Positions 35,375 through 42,391 of a stretch of 42,391 nt of DNA are shown here, in pieces (position 1 is the stretch's first letter; each line of letters opens with the position of its first letter). The stretch is from NCBI RefSeq assembly GCF_031181555.1, contig NZ_JAPSKQ010000043.1, forward strand, positions 1-42,391, written 5' to 3'. The notes under the pieces are model-generated. The model was not told the DNA's origin. It ran no database searches and saw only the letters and a list, made by a program, of their open reading frames with translations. Both the position numbers and the translations under genes were made by a program. This stretch comes from Streptomyces sp. (GTDB lineage Bacteria; Actinomycetota; Actinomycetes; Streptomycetales; Streptomycetaceae).

Positions 35375-35739
35375 CCGGCGCCGGCGACGCTGCCTTCATC
35401 GCGGCGGTGAAGCCGCTGGTCGACGCCATGGGCGGCGAGATGCTCCCGCCGGACGAGGCGGGCACCGATGACGTCGTGCTGTCCTGGGAGGGCGCCGACG
35501 TCGTCGCCGTACGCCTGCCGCAGCTCGCGGACTCCCTCGACCACATCCTCGCCGCCCTGGAGCGCAGGAAGGGCATGCCGCTCGCGGACCTGGACCGCAG
35601 GGCCAAACAGGAGATCGTCCGCAGTCTGGAGGCGCGCGGCGCCTTCTCCGTGCGGCACGGCGTGGAGACCGTGGCGAGCGCGCTCGGCGTCAGCCGCTTC
35701 ACCGTCTACAACTACCTCAACCGCGAGAAGAACTCCTGA
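35371..35739 (+). CDS. Small HTH transcriptional regulator (YheO/DauR-type C-terminal helix-turn-helix)
   Basis: A 122-aa protein. The N-terminal ~70 residues form a compact mixed fold (AFIAAVKPLVDAMGGEMLPP, VVLSWEGADVVAVRLPQLAD, SLDHILAALERRKGMPLADL). The C-terminal helices AKQEIVRSLEARGAFSVRHG, VETVASALGVSRFTVYNYLN form an HTH like the one at the end of YheO/DauR regulators, which elsewhere follows a PAS-like domain. It begins with GTG overlapping the stop of the small upstream protein. It is the only regulator inside the purine/glyoxylate island and is therefore a candidate to bind one of the two palindromes; this is inference. Confidence 0.75.
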   Translation: MTGAGDAAFIAAVKPLVDAMGGEMLPPDEAGTDDVVLSWEGADVVAVRLPQLADSLDHILAALERRKGMPLADLDRRAKQEIVRSLEARGAFSVRHGVETVASALGVSRFTVYNYLNREKNS

Positions 35740-35762
35740 CCTGCGGATTCCATGGGCGGTCA

Positions 35763-35795
35763 CGGGCCGCCCCCCGGCATCCGGGGGGCGGCCCG
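35763..35795. terminator. Terminator after the HTH gene
   Basis: Perfect 14-bp stem CGGGCCGCCCCCCG / CGGGGGGCGGCCCG with 5-nt loop, 24 nt past the stop. It separates the regulator gene from the urate operon. Confidence 0.75.
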
Positions 35796-35867
35796 AGGCG
35801 TTGTGGGCGCATGCTGGAGGCGATCCGGGGGAGCGTCGTGGCGGACTCGTATATGTTCCCCCGAATT

Positions 35868-35885
35868 TTCAACAAACTGTTGACG
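35868..35885 (+). promoter_or_regulatory. uraD operon operator and -35: TCAACA-N3-TGTTGA palindrome
   Basis: TTCAACAAACTGTTGACG is identical over 18 bases, and in identical orientation, to the catalase site. Its last six bases TTGACG (35880-35885) serve as the -35; CACTAT (35905-35910, 19-bp spacing) is the best -10. The uraD start is at 35959, leaving a short leader of about 40 nt. Confidence 0.75.
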
Positions 35886-35958
35886 AGCTGTCCGTGACCG
35901 CGTTCACTATCGGCACGCCCGTTCAGCACGAAGGCCGTTCGCGGCCACGGAGGCTCCC

Positions 35959-36468
35959 GTGACGTCGACTTCCACGCCCTTGGGCCTGGCCCGTTTCAAC
36001 GCCCTGGAGGAGCACGCGGCCTTCGCCGCACTGCACGAGGCGTGCGCCTCCACGGCGTGGGCCCGGCGCCTGCTCGCCGCCCGCCCGTACGCCACCGCCG
36101 AGGACCTGTACGCCGCCAGTGACGCCGCCATGGCGGAACTGACCGCGGCGGACCTGGAGGAGGCGATGGCCGGGCACCCGCCGATCGGCCGCCCCAAGCC
36201 CGGCGACCCGACCTCCGCCAGGGAACAGAGCGGCATGGCCGGCGCCTCGGAGGGGCTCAAGGCGGAGATGCTCGAACTGAACCTGGCCTACCAGGAGAAG
36301 TTCGGCCATGTGTTCCTCATCTGCGCCACCGGCCGGACCGGCGAGCAGATGCGCGACGCGGTCAAGGAACGCATCGGCAACGCGCCGGAGCAGGAGCGCG
36401 AGATCGTCCGCACCGAGCTGGGGAAGATCAACCGTATCCGGCTGGCCCGACTCGTCGAAGAGGACTGA
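35959..36468 (+). CDS. uraD: 2-oxo-4-hydroxy-4-carboxy-5-ureidoimidazoline (OHCU) decarboxylase
   Basis: A 169-aa helical protein performing the third step of urate breakdown, OHCU to S-allantoin. It shows the OHCU decarboxylase elements: an N-terminal helix with FNALEEHAAFAALHEACAS, AMAGHPPIGR with the catalytic His, EQSGM, the stretch LAYQEKFGHVFLICATGRTG and a C-terminal helix rich in EIVRTELGKINRIRL. The length is typical. It starts at GTG (35959) with GGAGG five bases upstream. First gene of uraD-uraH-uricase, driven by a promoter shared in design with catalase. Confidence 0.92.
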   Translation: MTSTSTPLGLARFNALEEHAAFAALHEACASTAWARRLLAARPYATAEDLYAASDAAMAELTAADLEEAMAGHPPIGRPKPGDPTSAREQSGMAGASEGLKAEMLELNLAYQEKFGHVFLICATGRTGEQMRDAVKERIGNAPEQEREIVRTELGKINRIRLARLVEED

Positions 36469-36474
36469 CGCAGC

Positions 36475-36897
36475 ATGAGCACCGAGACCACCGCCTCCGT
36501 GTCCACGCACATCCTGGACACCAGCGCCGGCCGCCCCGCCGAGGGCGTCGCCGTCCACCTCTCCGCCCGCTCGGGGCAGCCCGCCCAGGACGGGCGGGGA
36601 GGGGACTGGCAGGCGCTCGGCGGCTCCGTGACCGACGCGGACGGGCGGTGCAAGGACCTCCCGGCGCTGCCGGAGGGGACCACCCACGTACGACTCGACT
36701 TCGCGGTCGAGCCGTACTTCGAGAAAACTGCGAAGAAGCAAGCCGATGCGCAGCAGGACGCCCCCGCGAATCGGGACAGCGGCCCCGCGGTGTTCTTCCC
36801 GGAGGTGGCGATCACGTTCGCCGTCGTGCCGGGCGAGCACTACCACGTGCCGCTGCTGCTCAACCCGTTCGGCTACTCCGTTTACCGAGGGAGCTAG
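36475..36897 (+). CDS. uraH: 5-hydroxyisourate hydrolase (transthyretin-like)
   Basis: A 140-aa enzyme hydrolysing 5-hydroxyisourate, the direct product of uricase, to OHCU. The transthyretin-related family signature is complete: VSTHILDTSAGRPAEGVAVH at the N-terminus (catalytic His), the middle segment with VTDADGRCKDL, FFPEVAITF, and the C-terminal HYHVPLLLNPFGYSVYRGS ending in the diagnostic YRGS. An insertion rich in Lys/Gln/Ala (KKQADAQQDAPANRDSG) before FFPEV makes it longer than the ~110-aa norm. It starts 6 nt after the uraD stop and ends 4 nt before uricase. Confidence 0.93.
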   Translation: MSTETTASVSTHILDTSAGRPAEGVAVHLSARSGQPAQDGRGGDWQALGGSVTDADGRCKDLPALPEGTTHVRLDFAVEPYFEKTAKKQADAQQDAPANRDSGPAVFFPEVAITFAVVPGEHYHVPLLLNPFGYSVYRGS

Positions 36898-36901
36898 CTA
36901 C

Positions 36902-37825
36902 ATGCCGACCATCCTGGGACAGAACCAGTACGGCAAGGCCGAGAACCGAGTCGTCAAGATCACGCGGGACGGCGCCACCCACCACATCAAGGACCTGAAC
37001 GTCTCGGTCGCCCTGTCCGGCGACATGGAGGAGGTCCACTACTCCGGCTCCAACGCCAACGTCCTGCCGACCGACACCACCAAGAACACGGTGTTCGCGT
37101 TCGCCAAGGAGTACGGAATCGAGTCCGCCGAGCAGTTCGGCATCCATCTCGCCCGCCACTTCGTCACCTCGCAGGAGCCCATCCACCGGGCGCGCATCCG
37201 CATCGAGGAATACGCCTGGGAGCGGATCGCCACCTCCGACGCCAACTCCAAGTTCATCGGCGCCGACGAGGTCAAGCACTCCTTCGTGCGCAGGGGCCAG
37301 GAGGTCCGCCTCACCCAGATCACCTACGACGGCGAGAAGTGGGAGGTGATATCCGGTCTGAAGGACCTGGTGGTGATGAACTCGACCAACTCCGAGTTCT
37401 GGGGCTACGTCAAGGACAAGTACACGACGCTCCAGGAGGCCTACGACCGCATCCTCGCCACCGAGGTGTCCGGCCGCTGGCGCTTCAACTGGACCGACGA
37501 CGAGCAGAAGATGCCCCACTGGGAGAAGTCCTACGAGCAGACCAAGAAGCACATGCTCCAGGCCTTCGCCGAGACCTACTCCCTCTCGCTCCAGCAGACG
37601 CTGTACCAGATGGGCGCGAGGATCATCAACAACCGCAGCGAGATCGACGAGGTCCGCTTCTCCCTCCCGAACAAGCACCACTTCCTGGTGGACCTGGAGC
37701 CGTTCGGGCTGAAGAACGACAACGAGGTGTACTTCGCCGCCGACCGCCCCTACGGCCTGATCGAGGCCACCGTCCTGCGCGACGGCTGCGAGGCGCGCAT
37801 CCCGGTGGACCTCACCAACCTCTGA
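36902..37825 (+). CDS. Urate oxidase (uricase)
   Basis: A 307-aa cofactor-independent oxidase converting urate and O2 to 5-hydroxyisourate and H2O2. Family features: an N-terminal QNQYGKAENRVVKITRDG with the catalytic Lys region, VLPTDTTKNTVFAFAKEYG with the active-site Thr, IEEYAWERI, LKDLVVMNSTNSEFWGYVKD, and SLPNKHHFLVDLEPFGLKN, whose His is part of the proton relay. The length matches bacterial uricases. It lacks a peroxisomal tail, as expected. The ATG at 36902 follows GAGGGAG. As the H2O2 source of the pathway it explains the operator shared with catalase. A hairpin follows within 10 nt of the stop. Confidence 0.95.
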   Translation: MPTILGQNQYGKAENRVVKITRDGATHHIKDLNVSVALSGDMEEVHYSGSNANVLPTDTTKNTVFAFAKEYGIESAEQFGIHLARHFVTSQEPIHRARIRIEEYAWERIATSDANSKFIGADEVKHSFVRRGQEVRLTQITYDGEKWEVISGLKDLVVMNSTNSEFWGYVKDKYTTLQEAYDRILATEVSGRWRFNWTDDEQKMPHWEKSYEQTKKHMLQAFAETYSLSLQQTLYQMGARIINNRSEIDEVRFSLPNKHHFLVDLEPFGLKNDNEVYFAADRPYGLIEATVLRDGCEARIPVDLTNL

Positions 37826-37832
37826 CCCACCC

Positions 37833-37858
37833 GGTGCCCTCGGTCCGCCGAGGGCACC
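37833..37858 (+). terminator. Terminator after the uricase gene
   Basis: Perfect 11-bp stem GGTGCCCTCGG / CCGAGGGCACC with TCCG loop, 8 nt after the stop. The 8-oxoguanine deaminase gene 109 nt on may still receive some read-through. Confidence 0.75.
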
Positions 37859-37966
37859 CGCCTCCTTCGGCACACGCGGCCGCCTCCCCGGCCGCGGCAC
37901 CCAGAACTCCCGGGGTCCTGCCGTGCCCTGCCCGCAGAAGGAACCCGAGAACACAAGGGACGAACC

Positions 37967-39346
37967 ATGGCAGCAGCCCAGCGCATCGTCATCGAGAACT
38001 GCGCGATCGCGACCGTCGACGCGAAGGACACCGAGTACGCCTCCGGTCACCTCGTCCTCGCCGGCGACCGCATCGAGTCGCTCGGCGCGGGCGGGGCCCC
38101 CGAGGGCCTGGAGAACGTCGTCCGCCGCATCGACGCCGGCGGGCATCTGGTGACTCCCGGTCTGGTCAACACCCACCACCACTTCTACCAGTGGATCACC
38201 CGGGGCCTGGCCACCGACCACAACCTGTTCGACTGGCTCGTCGCGCTCTACCCGACCTGGGCGCGCATCGACGAGCCGATGGTGCACGCGGCGGCCCAGG
38301 GCTCGCTCGCGATGATGGCCCGCGGCGGGGTCACCACCGCCACGGACCACCACTACGTCTTCCCGCGGGGCTCCGGTGACCTGGCCGGCGCCGTCATCCG
38401 CGCCGCCCGCGACATGGGCGTCCGCCTCACCCTCGCCCGCGGCTCCATGGACCGCGGCGAGAAGGACGGCGGACTGCCCCCGGACTTCGCCGTCGAGACC
38501 CTCGAGGATGCCCTGGCCGCGACCGAGGAGACCGTACGGGAGCACCACGACGCCTCCTTCGGCGCGATGACCCAGGTCGCCGTCGCCCCCTGTTCCCCCT
38601 TCTCCGTCTCCACCGAACTGCTGCGGGAAGGGGCCGGGCTGGCCCGGCGCCTCGGCGTGCGCCTGCACACCCACGGCTCGGAGACCGCGGAGGAGGAGAA
38701 GTTCTGCCACGAGCTGTTCGGCATGGGCCCGACCGACTACTTCGAGTCCACCGGCTGGCTCGGCGAGGACGTGTGGATGGCGCACTGCGTCCACATGAAC
38801 GACTCCGACATCGACGCCTTCGCCCGGACGGGGACCGGCGTCGCCCACTGCCCCTCCTCCAACGCCCGTCTCGCGGCCGGCATCGCCCGCGTCCCCGACC
38901 TGCTCGCGGCCGGCGTCCCGGTCGGCCTCGGCGTGGACGGCACGGCCTCCAACGAGTCCGGCGAACTGCACACCGAACTGCGCAACGCCCTGCTGATCAA
39001 TCGTCTCGGTGTCCACCGCGAGGCCGCCCTGAACGCCCGGCAGGCGCTGCGGCTCGGCACCCACGGCGGGGCCCGGGTGCTCGGCCGCGCCGACGAGATC
39101 GGTTCCCTGGAGCCGGGCAAGCTCGCCGACCTGGTGCTGTGGCGGATGGACACGCTCGCCCACGCCTCCATCGCCGACCCGGTGACCGCGCTGGTCCTCG
39201 GCGCGGCGGCCCCGGTCACCGCCTCCTTCGTGAACGGCAGGCAGATCGTGGAGAACGGCCGGCTGCTCACGGCCGACGAGGACACGATCGCCCGCACGAC
39301 CCGTGCCGAGGCACAGCGGCTGGCACGGATCGCCGCGCAGAACTGA
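37967..39346 (+). CDS. 8-oxoguanine deaminase (amidohydrolase)
   Basis: A 459-aa metal-dependent amidohydrolase predicted to deaminate 8-oxoguanine to urate, feeding the uricase operon; guanine or another aminopurine is the main alternative. Metal ligands: NTHHHFYQ (about residues 69-73), HTHGSE, AHCVHMND and GVDGTASNES. The closing barrel part has NARLAAGIARVPDLLAAGVP. The C-terminal LGRADEIGSLEPGKLADLVL is the usual amidohydrolase end. It resembles the Pseudomonas Pa0142 type in the PGLVNTHHH and VAHCPSSNARLA signatures. The ATG follows AAGGGACGAACC. A 30-nt hairpin lies downstream, before the permease. Confidence 0.85.
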   Translation: MAAAQRIVIENCAIATVDAKDTEYASGHLVLAGDRIESLGAGGAPEGLENVVRRIDAGGHLVTPGLVNTHHHFYQWITRGLATDHNLFDWLVALYPTWARIDEPMVHAAAQGSLAMMARGGVTTATDHHYVFPRGSGDLAGAVIRAARDMGVRLTLARGSMDRGEKDGGLPPDFAVETLEDALAATEETVREHHDASFGAMTQVAVAPCSPFSVSTELLREGAGLARRLGVRLHTHGSETAEEEKFCHELFGMGPTDYFESTGWLGEDVWMAHCVHMNDSDIDAFARTGTGVAHCPSSNARLAAGIARVPDLLAAGVPVGLGVDGTASNESGELHTELRNALLINRLGVHREAALNARQALRLGTHGGARVLGRADEIGSLEPGKLADLVLWRMDTLAHASIADPVTALVLGAAAPVTASFVNGRQIVENGRLLTADEDTIARTTRAEAQRLARIAAQN

Positions 39347-39426
39347 ACACCTCGAAGACTCCGGCCGAGAGGGACGGCTCCCGGCCGGCGACCGTGGACC
39401 CCGACAGGGGTGCGCGGCAGCCGTCT

Positions 39427-39456
39427 CCGGGGCGCGCGTGGACGCGCGCGCCCCGG
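39427..39456 (+). terminator. Hairpin between deaminase and permease genes
   Basis: CCGGGGCGCGCG (39427-39438) and CGCGCGCCCCGG (39445-39456) form a 12-bp stem with a 6-nt loop. The surrounding 243-nt intergenic space holds no gene and presumably the permease promoter. Confidence 0.6.
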
Positions 39457-39589
39457 AACGGCCCACCGTTCGGCCCGGGGACGACGTCCCCGGCCGGGCG
39501 GATCCGTCCCCGGTCCCGCACGACCACCCGCAACACCTCCATGACACCCACGTCAAAGCCGACGTGTAACCGACCGGAGGAGAGCCGCA

Positions 39590-40975
39590 GTGGCCGACCA
39601 CCCCGTTGACGAAAAACTCCCCGCGCTCAAGATGGCGACCACCGGCCTGCAGCATGTGGCCGCCATGTACGCGGGCGTCGTCGCCCCACCCCTGATCGTC
39701 GGCGCGGCCATCGGTCTCACCGGCACCGAACTCACCTTCCTCACCGGCGCCTGCCTGTTCACCGCGGGCCTCGCCACCTTCCTGCAGACCCTCGGCATCT
39801 GGAAGATCGGCGCCCGGCTGCCCTTCGTCAACGGCGTCACCTTCGCCGGTGTCGCCCCGATGACCGCGATCGTCGCCTCCACCGAGGACAAGGACGACGC
39901 CCTGCCGATCATCTTCGGGGCGGTGATCGTCGCCGGCCTCCTCGGCTTCCTCGTGTCCCCCTTCTTCAGCAAGGCGGTCCGCTTCTTCCCGCCGGTCGTC
40001 ACCGGCACGGTGATCACCCTCATCGGTGTCTCGCTGCTGCCGGTCGCCTTCGGCTGGGCACAGGGAGCGAGCCCCTCGGCGGACGACTTCGGTTCGACGA
40101 CCAACCTCGGTCTGGCCGCCGCCACCCTCGTGATGGTCCTGCTGCTGCGCCGCTTCACCCGCGGCTTCGTCAAGCAGATCGCCGTCCTGCTCGGCCTGGT
40201 GGGCGGTACGCTCCTCGCGATCCCGTTCGGAGTCACGGACTTCTCGCCGGTCGCGGAGGCGAGCATCGTCGGCTTCCCGACACCGTTCCACTTCGGCGCC
40301 CCGCAGTTCCAGCTCGCCGCGATCATCTCGCTGTGCGTGGTGATGGTGGTCTCCATGACCGAGTCCACCGCCGACATGCTGGCGCTGGGCGAGATCGTCG
40401 ACCGCCCGGCGGACGAGAAGACCATCGCGGCCGGCCTGCGCGCCGACACCCTCGGCTCCGCGATCAGCCCGCTGTTCAACGGCTTCATGTGCAGCGCCTT
40501 CGCCCAGAACATCGGTCTGGTCGCGATGACGAAGATCCGCAGCCGGTACGTCGTCGCCACCGGCGGAGGCTTCCTGGTGCTGATGGGCCTGTGTCCGATG
40601 GCCGCCTCGCTGATCGCCGTCGTACCGCGCCCGGTGCTCGGCGGCGCCGGCGTGGTCCTCTTCGGTTCGGTCGCGGCCAGCGGCATCCAGACCCTGGTCC
40701 GGGCCGGACTGGACAAGGACAACAACGTCCTCATCGTGGCCGTCTCGCTGGCCGTCGGCATCATCCCGATCAGCGCGCCGGAGTTCTACCACTCCTTCCC
40801 GGAGACGGCCCGGATCATCCTGGACTCCGGCATCTCCACGGGCTGCGTGATGGCGGTCCTGCTGAACTTCGTCTTCAACCACCTGGGCAACGGCAGCCGC
40901 GAAGCGGCCGACGTCACCCACCCGATGGAGGCGGGCGAGGAGATCACGGCTGTGAAGGCCCCGGCCACGCCATGA
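39590..40975 (+). CDS. NCS2 family urate/xanthine permease
   Basis: A 461-aa polytopic transporter of the nucleobase:cation symporter-2 family, expected to import urate or xanthine by proton symport. About 12-14 hydrophobic helices are visible, beginning ALKMATTGLQHVAAMYAGVV. Family determinants: ESTADMLALGEI in TM8 and the NCS2 motif FAQNIGLVAMTKIRSRYV (Q-N-x-G-x4-T-x-x-R-S-R). These resemble UacT/PucJ/UapA more than the uracil permease branch. It starts at GTG 39590 with GGAGGAGAG upstream. It closes the purine-salvage run; a hydrophilic C-terminal tail of ~25 residues is cytoplasmic. Confidence 0.9.
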   Translation: MADHPVDEKLPALKMATTGLQHVAAMYAGVVAPPLIVGAAIGLTGTELTFLTGACLFTAGLATFLQTLGIWKIGARLPFVNGVTFAGVAPMTAIVASTEDKDDALPIIFGAVIVAGLLGFLVSPFFSKAVRFFPPVVTGTVITLIGVSLLPVAFGWAQGASPSADDFGSTTNLGLAAATLVMVLLLRRFTRGFVKQIAVLLGLVGGTLLAIPFGVTDFSPVAEASIVGFPTPFHFGAPQFQLAAIISLCVVMVVSMTESTADMLALGEIVDRPADEKTIAAGLRADTLGSAISPLFNGFMCSAFAQNIGLVAMTKIRSRYVVATGGGFLVLMGLCPMAASLIAVVPRPVLGGAGVVLFGSVAASGIQTLVRAGLDKDNNVLIVAVSLAVGIIPISAPEFYHSFPETARIILDSGISTGCVMAVLLNFVFNHLGNGSREAADVTHPMEAGEEITAVKAPATP

Positions 40976-41027
40976 GGTTCGCGAACAGCCCGGCCTGCCC
41001 GATCGCGTCGTCCGAGTTGACGGGGGC

Positions 41028-41064
41028 GCACCCTGCTCGAGCGAGGGCTCGGGGGAGGGGGTGC
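41028..41064. repeat. Palindromic element in the 3' convergent spacer
   Basis: Outer arms GCACCC/GGGTGC enclose an inner CGAGC-GAGG-GCTCG stem in a 37-bp block after the permease. It may act as terminator for the permease and the minus-strand ORF. I recall similar CTCGAGCGA/CTCGGGGGAGG elements dispersed in Streptomyces spacers, which I cannot confirm here. The rest of 40976-41251 holds no supported gene; a minus-strand frame there reads like a possible decayed fragment. Confidence 0.45.
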
Positions 41065-41251
41065 CCGCGCCGGGGGAGCGGCTCGCGCGGCACGGTGCCC
41101 TCGGCCACCGCCCGCAGCGGCAGCCCCGCCCCGGTGGTGTGGAGGGGCTTCATGCCCAGGCAGCCCGAGTGCCCGAAGGGACGGGAGCCGGTGAAGCGGA
41201 TCGGGCACCGGTACAGGAACGGCCGGTCGTACGGCGCCGGACAACCGCACA

Positions 41252-41656
41252 TCACCGGCTGGGCACCGGCCCCGCGGCACGCACCCGGCCGGTGAACTCC
41301 CGCACCGCCCGGACCGGCTCGGCGCCCTCGGCGCCGAGCCGGTCCCGGTCCGGTCCGCTCACGGCCGGCGCCTCGGGGACGAACTCCTCACTGGCCGGCC
41401 GCGGTTCCCGGCAGAACGTCCGCTCCTCGGGAACCGGCGGTCCGGAACCCGTCGGCGTCCTGCCCCCGGTGACCGGCGCGCCCGGACTCGGCAGGGAGTA
41501 CGGGCCGGGGACGGGCCCGTCGGCCCCGATGCCGACGGAGATGTACAGGCCGGGCCCGACGCGCCTTCGGCCCACGGGAGGGAAGGGCCCCGGGCCGGGC
41601 CGCCCGGGCACCCGGACTCCTTCGCCGCCCGCGGATCCCGGCCCGGCGGCCGTCAC
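41252..41656 (-). CDS. Possible Pro/Gly-rich ORF coupled to the amidase gene
   Basis: A 134-aa frame beginning with GTG inside the amidase stop (GTGA overlap) and running to 41252. It is rich in Pro, Gly, Arg and Glu with one coherent strand-like patch, RRRVGPGLYISVGIGADG; the rest looks disordered. No domain is recognised. In such GC-rich DNA open frames of this length arise by chance, so the overlap with the amidase is the main argument in its favour. Confidence 0.3.
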   Translation of the reverse strand: MTAAGPGSAGGEGVRVPGRPGPGPFPPVGRRRVGPGLYISVGIGADGPVPGPYSLPSPGAPVTGGRTPTGSGPPVPEERTFCREPRPASEEFVPEAPAVSGPDRDRLGAEGAEPVRAVREFTGRVRAAGPVPSR

Positions 41657-42312
41657 GCCAGCAGGGCCGCCACCTCGGCGCGCAGCCGGGGCAGCATGTC
41701 GTGGACGACCCCCGGGCAGAGGGTGTCGCCGTAGTCCTTGTGGCCGTAGATCTGCCCGGACGGAACGCGGTACCGGGAGCACGTGTACGCGCACAGGGTC
41801 ACCAGGACCTCCCACTGGGCCCCGGGCGGTACCGCGCCGTCGTGGTACGCGCCCTCGCACGCGATCCCGACGGCGTAGTCGTTCTGCCCGGCGGTGTGCG
41901 TGCCGAGGGGGAAGGTGGTTCCGCCGGTGAGGGCCTTCAGACTGCCGTGCCGGCCCTCGGTGATCCAGCCGCCCCGGCTGACCAGGAAGTGGTAGCCGGT
42001 GTCGACCCACCCGTTCTTGTCCATGTGCAGGTCCTGGACCCAGTGGGCGTGGGCGTGCGCCCGGGCGCGGGAGAAGTCGGAGGTGTTGGCGCTCACCGTG
42101 TGGTGGACGACGATCCTGCTCGGGCGGTGGTCGAGGAGGCGGATGGTCCCCCCGGGGGGACGGGCGCCCCAGGTCCGGGTGCTGTCGATGTCCGGCTCGA
42201 CGACGTCGGCGTCCCGCGCGTGGGCGGTGCCCGGCAGGGTGGTGGCGGCGACCAGGCCGGCCGCCGCACCGGTGAGCAGGAGTCGGCGGCGGAGGGCGTT
42301 CTCGGCGTTCAC
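41653..42312 (-). CDS. Tat-exported N-acetylmuramoyl-L-alanine amidase / peptidoglycan recognition protein
   Basis: A 219-aa secreted amidase predicted to cut the bond between MurNAc and L-Ala in peptidoglycan. The N-terminus has twin arginines and a hydrophobic core (ALRRRLLLTGAAAGLVAATT), then an AHA cleavage site. The PGRP/amidase_2 domain keeps the zinc and catalytic residues: VVHHTVS, DTGYHFLVSRGG (Tyr), and GHKDYGDTLCPG (His and Cys ligands), so it should be enzymatically active and not just a binder. I use the GTG at 42312 behind GAGGAG; a GTG at 42318 would place the ribosome site too close. It is the last complete gene before the window edge. Confidence 0.9.
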   Translation of the reverse strand: MNAENALRRRLLLTGAAAGLVAATTLPGTAHARDADVVEPDIDSTRTWGARPPGGTIRLLDHRPSRIVVHHTVSANTSDFSRARAHAHAHWVQDLHMDKNGWVDTGYHFLVSRGGWITEGRHGSLKALTGGTTFPLGTHTAGQNDYAVGIACEGAYHDGAVPPGAQWEVLVTLCAYTCSRYRVPSGQIYGHKDYGDTLCPGVVHDMLPRLRAEVAALLA

Positions 42313-42356
42313 GATCACTCCTCGGGGAGGGAGGAAGGGGGGTGGGGGGCAGCGGT

Positions 42357-42391
42357 GGGGGGGGGGGGGGGGCGGCCCCCGCCCCCCCCCC
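42357..42391. other. G/C homopolymer at the right edge, probable assembly end
   Basis: Sixteen G residues (42357-42372) are followed by C, GG and long C runs to the last base. Together with the preceding G-rich 30 bases this is typical of a contig breaking in a homopolymer, and base accuracy is doubtful. Confidence 0.7.

Noticed and set aside
37859..37966. Shared purine-island operators before the 8-oxoguanine deaminase and permease
   Set aside because: Neither TCAACA-N3-TGTTGA nor GGAA-N6-TTCC is visible there or in 39347-39589, so these two genes were not placed in the proposed regulons.
36860..40921. A 1353-codon open frame on the minus strand across the uricase, deaminase and permease genes
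   Set aside because: It is antisense to four well-supported genes, its composition is the Gly/Arg/Asp/His mix of a GC-rich shadow frame, and it has no recognisable domain.
41440..41600. RRRVGPGLYISVGIGADG as a remnant of electron transfer flavoprotein alpha
   Set aside because: Only a short patch resembles the LYIA-GISGA segment; the flanking sequence does not match, so the resemblance is probably chance.

Overview
The window is Streptomyces chromosome. It has very high GC with third-position bias, frequent GTG/TTG starts, ATGA/GTGA stop-start overlaps, perfect GC-rich terminator hairpins, and typical families (DUF3040, TIGR04222, LAL regulators, secreted trypsin, Tat-exported amidase). From memory, the gene order of the right half resembles the S. 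coelicolor SCO62xx region; I could not check this. I see no rRNA, tRNA, CRISPR, transposase or phage genes. The right end stops in a homopolymer and looks like a contig edge.

Layout. (1) 1-1164, minus: a partial SRPBCC protein and a NodB-type polysaccharide deacetylase. (2) 1356-13753, plus: a glycan locus. A UXS-like SDR is followed, after a terminator and a 9-bp inverted repeat, by eleven almost continuously overlapping genes: O-carbamoyltransferase, GT2, GmhB-type phosphatase, GT9, two GT4, GmhA sedoheptulose-7-phosphate isomerase, a bifunctional HldE-type kinase/nucleotidyltransferase, GT9 and two paralogous GT2. It ends at a perfect 25-bp stem. Together they encode activated-heptose synthesis, seven glycosyltransferases and a carbamoyl modification in a monoderm bacterium. 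(3) 13869-16174, minus: small proteins, DUF3040 and a polysaccharide pyruvyl transferase that may decorate the same or another glycan. (4) 16418-22475: an AlkZ-like HTH_42 protein, a secreted trypsin, a large LAL regulator and a GAF-LuxR regulator. (5) 22604-27697: a coupled pair of acyl-CoA synthetases, two GNAT acetyltransferases, and a zinc-ribbon protein with an apparently degenerate Mrr-like domain.

(6) 27784-40975: a purine and glyoxylate salvage island. 8-oxoguanine deaminase and an NCS2 permease supply urate. Uricase, HIU hydrolase (UraH) and OHCU decarboxylase (UraD) convert it to allantoin, and catalase removes the H2O2 made by uricase. Glyoxylate from allantoin (allantoin-opening genes are not in the window) is condensed by Gcl to tartronate semialdehyde, interconverted with hydroxypyruvate by Hyi and reduced to D-glycerate by GlxR. 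A small HTH protein of the YheO C-terminal type lies beside the urate operon.

The clearest new observation is regulatory. Two different palindromes link these scattered transcription units. An identical 18-base sequence, TTCAACAAACTGTTGACG, includes the -35 box of both the uraD operon and the catalase gene. A second motif, GGAA-N6-TTCC, sits just downstream of the -10 boxes of gcl, hyi and catalase. Catalase carries both and looks like a node receiving two signals.

(7) 40976-42391: a palindromic element, a weakly supported ORF coupled to a Tat-exported PGRP amidase, and the G/C homopolymer end.
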